Origin: CALBPI01 sp963922335
GTDB lineage: Bacteria; Pseudomonadota; Gammaproteobacteria; Steroidobacterales; Woeseiaceae
DNA length: 64,000 nucleotides
Direction: 5' to 3'
Assembly: GCA_963922335.1 (NCBI GenBank)
Contig: CAWUIB010000007.1
Location: 124,001 to 188,000, forward strand
A program made the translations under genes and the position numbers. The notes under the pieces were generated by a model, which made no database searches, had not been told where the DNA came from, and worked only from the letters and a program-made list of their open reading frames with translations. Positions 62,173-64,000 of the stretch are shown in pieces (position 1 is the stretch's first letter; every line of letters starts with the position of its first letter).

Positions 62173-63560
62173 TCTCCACCGAGGCTGAGCAGTAAATCAA
62201 TTAGGGAATTTGCGAGCGCCTGTTCGCTTAGGATCAGGCTCTGCTGTGCGCTGTTCAGACTGCGTTGCGTTTCCAGAACCGATAACAGTGGAGTAAGACC
62301 TTGGCGATATCGGAACTCCACGAGATCATTCGATTGGCGCGCGGTGACCACCGCATCTCTCGAGCGTTCGACCTGCCGAACCAACCCCTCAATACTGACT
62401 AGCGCGATCTCGACATCTATTACCGCGCTGTGCGCAGTACGCGCGAAAACGGTTGCGAGCTCGCGCGCTCGAGACTGCTCTAGGCGTACTTGAGATCGCA
62501 GCCGCCCGCCCTGGAATAGCGGTCCGGTTATCGACGAGACTAACGATGCAAGATAGTCGTCCCAGGAAAAATCTGACGGGGAGTCACCGCGCCACCTCAG
62601 TGCTCCGACCAAAGAGAGGGCAGGATAAAGGTTGGCGCGGGCAACACCCACATCCTCGAGGGCCGCGCGATAGCGCAATTCCGCCGCAGCGACGTCCGGC
62701 CTGCTGCCCAACAACGCAATAGGCTTGTCGAGCTCTGGAATCACGACTTTGCCCGGCAGCGGCCGAGGTACAAAACGGCTCGCGGTGGTTCCTGGCATCC
62801 GGGCCAACTGCTCGTCAATGATCAACAACTGACTATTCAGTTGTCGTTCTAACTCTGGAATATCGATCAGCGCAAATTCGAGATTTTGTCGTGCGATGAG
62901 GACATCGCTGGCCGCGGACGTCTTCGAGCCCGTCTTGTACCGTTCATCCGTGAGTTGGTACGTCGTCTCAAAGATGCTTGCTGTGTTTTTAGCGAGCGCC
63001 AACTGATTCGCAAGGGTAATCGCGGAAACCCAGTTGCGCACGAGTCGTGCAATCTCCAGTTGCTCGCTCGCGCTGTAAGCGTATTGGGCAGCTTCCGCGG
63101 TGAGGACAGCGGCTCGCTCGGTAGCGCGTAGCCCGCCGAGAATATCCGCATTGAAATTGAGACTGATACCCGCGCTGAAGTTCTCTGCCCAGGCGAAATC
63201 TCCACCCGGGCTGAGTGTCCGGGAACGCGTTCGGTCGACGTTGTAACCAATACCTGGCAGGCGCTGGCCTGTCGCGAGAACCGCGAATTCAGCGGCCTGC
63301 ACCACCTGCTCTCGGGTTTCTTGCAGGACAGGGCTGTTCTCTATCAACTCGATAACCAAACCGTCGAGGTCTTCACCACCGACTGCGGTCCACCAGCCCT
63401 CCCCTGGCGCTACAGCGTCTTTGGGAGGCAGTGCGGCAAAGCCAGCGAGCGAGTCAATGCGCTCGACGAGTGGGGGAACTTCCGGCGCCGGTGTCAGCGA
63501 ACACCCACCGAGGGCGACGACAACACCCAAATGGAGAAAAGCACGGGGTCGCCGAGGCAT
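62163..63560 (-). CDS. RND efflux outer membrane factor (NodT/TolC-like lipoprotein)
   Basis: 465 residues. MPRRPRAFLHLGVVVALGGC is a lipoprotein signal with lipobox LGGC. The rest is the TolC-type helical/barrel repeat, e.g. DVAAAELRYRAALEDVGVARANLYPALSLVGALRW and EFRYRQGLTPLLSVLETQRSLNSAQQSLI. First gene of the efflux operon outer membrane factor - adaptor - pump - ion channel. Nested GTGTAA inverted repeats lie upstream. Confidence 0.94.
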   Translation of the reverse strand: MPRRPRAFLHLGVVVALGGCSLTPAPEVPPLVERIDSLAGFAALPPKDAVAPGEGWWTAVGGEDLDGLVIELIENSPVLQETREQVVQAAEFAVLATGQRLPGIGYNVDRTRSRTLSPGGDFAWAENFSAGISLNFNADILGGLRATERAAVLTAEAAQYAYSASEQLEIARLVRNWVSAITLANQLALAKNTASIFETTYQLTDERYKTGSKTSAASDVLIARQNLEFALIDIPELERQLNSQLLIIDEQLARMPGTTASRFVPRPLPGKVVIPELDKPIALLGSRPDVAAAELRYRAALEDVGVARANLYPALSLVGALRWRGDSPSDFSWDDYLASLVSSITGPLFQGGRLRSQVRLEQSRARELATVFARTAHSAVIDVEIALVSIEGLVRQVERSRDAVVTARQSNDLVEFRYRQGLTPLLSVLETQRSLNSAQQSLILSEQALANSLIDLLLSLGGDWT

Positions 63561-63607
63561 GGTGTTCTCAATGCAGGAATAAGTCGACCCGGAGCTTAGG
63601 CTGCAAC

Positions 63608-63707
63608 GTGTAAAGGACTGAGAACGTTCGTAAAGAAGTGTAAGCCCGATAGGACCGTAGGAACGTCGTCTTTACACTTCTTCTCGTAGCCTGTCAGTGG
63701 CTTACAC
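63608..63707. promoter_or_regulatory. Nested GTGTAA/TTACAC inverted repeats between efflux operon and Spy-like gene
   Basis: GTGTAA at 63608 and 63638 and TTACAC at 63672 and 63702 form two inverted pairs with the same centre (63657.5). The inner pair extends to the 11-bp AAGAAGTGTAA / TTACACTTCTT. Probable operator or operators of a regulator serving both divergent transcripts. Confidence 0.6.
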
Positions 63708-63757
63708 AAGAGTCTCTACAGTTCGTCGCGTTAGTAATCTCAAATGAAGGACCAAAG

Positions 63758-64000
63758 ATGAAGACGATTTTGAAAGCGATGTTTGTTTCCGTATTCCTGC
63801 TGATGGGGTTTTCCGACATTCAAGCAGAAGCTTCGAGCACTGATACCCAATTCGAAGAAATCCAGGAACAACTGGAACTGACTGATGCACAAATGGAAGA
63901 GATGCGCCCAATTGTCGAAGCCGGTCAACAAAAGCAGCGCGACATCCTAGCGAGCTACGGCATAGACCCGGATAGCGGAGAGGGCGAAAAAATTGGTCGC
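63758..64000 (+). CDS. Spy/CpxP-like periplasmic protein, 3' end cut by window
   Basis: 81 residues are visible. A signal peptide (KAMFVSVFLLMGFSDIQAEA) is followed by EQLELTDAQMEEMRPIVEAGQQKQRDI, close to the LTxxQ repeat of Spy and CpxP periplasmic chaperones. ATG 63758 has AAGGA 7 bases upstream. It diverges from the efflux operon; the shared inverted repeats suggest co-regulation, perhaps by an envelope stress two-component system beyond the window. Confidence 0.65.
   Translation, partial: MKTILKAMFVSVFLLMGFSDIQAEASSTDTQFEEIQEQLELTDAQMEEMRPIVEAGQQKQRDILASYGIDPDSGEGEKIGR

Overview
The window looks like chromosomal DNA of a GC-rich gammaproteobacterium, probably marine. This rests on gene content: a vanadium haloperoxidase, a sulfatase, a DUF3604 protein, DUF1800/DUF1501 secretion-type proteins, membrane-anchored winged-helix/TPR regulators, FadH, an RND efflux system and a Fur-type box. 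No rRNA gene, integrase, transposase or CRISPR array is visible. The genus cannot be told from the sequence alone.

Left part (1-32.2 kb). The window opens inside a DUF3604 gene. Then come a 2OG-Fe(II) oxygenase, a fused membrane/spermidine-synthase-like protein, a CBM9-like secreted protein, a pseudouridine synthase, DUF4240, DUF1800, DUF1501 and DsrE-like genes, and a collagen-like secreted protein. An iron-regulated-looking divergent pair (helix-hairpin-helix lipoprotein / MsrQ-like haem membrane protein) is followed by an HxlR-MdaB-GST detoxification block, a repeat protein with an MscS channel, an S41 peptidase, a winged-helix/TPR regulator coupled to a sulfatase, a lipase-like hydrolase, a cupin protein, a CCXG/DUF11-like secreted protein and a dihaem cytochrome-rhodanese fusion. 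At 28.7-31.8 kb lies the first copy of a two-gene module: a secreted ~250-residue protein diverging from a transmembrane winged-helix/TPR regulator.

Centre (32.2-36.0 kb). This is the most unusual locus. A strong sigma70-type promoter, a short ORF, an intrinsic terminator and an rRNA-type boxA are followed by an array of at least eleven tRNA genes, all on the + strand, interrupted by a slipin (band-7/SPFH) gene. The tRNAs read Tyr, Ala, Trp, Asp, Leu(GAG), Leu(TAA), Leu(CAA), Leu(TAG), then slipin, then Lys, His, Leu(CAG). The five leucine tRNAs together cover all five usual Leu anticodons, and all have short class I variable loops instead of the long arm normal for bacterial tRNA-Leu. Slipins are known partners of RtcR-controlled RNA-repair gene sets, but no rtcB, rtcA, rtcR or Ro60 gene is in the window.

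Right part (36-64 kb). Orphan genes (TM protein, HNH endonuclease, 84-residue protein) precede an acyltransferase / E1 alpha-beta fusion pair, a vanadium haloperoxidase, a metzincin-motif lipoprotein, thioesterase and membrane genes, FadH, a MarR regulator with a perfect 28-bp palindrome at its start, and a DEAD-box helicase. The second copy of the secreted protein/regulator module follows, then an alcohol dehydrogenase/thioesterase pair and an operon of outer membrane factor, adaptor and RND pump that ends with a pentameric ligand-gated ion channel. A Spy-like gene is cut by the window end.

Tying regions together: both duplicated modules carry five tandem 11-bp direct repeats beginning CC(T) in the divergent gap. 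Shorter sets in the same phase lie upstream of the third winged-helix regulator (20.8 kb) and the collagen-like gene (11.7 kb). This suggests one family of OmpR-type operators and a small regulon of secreted proteins.
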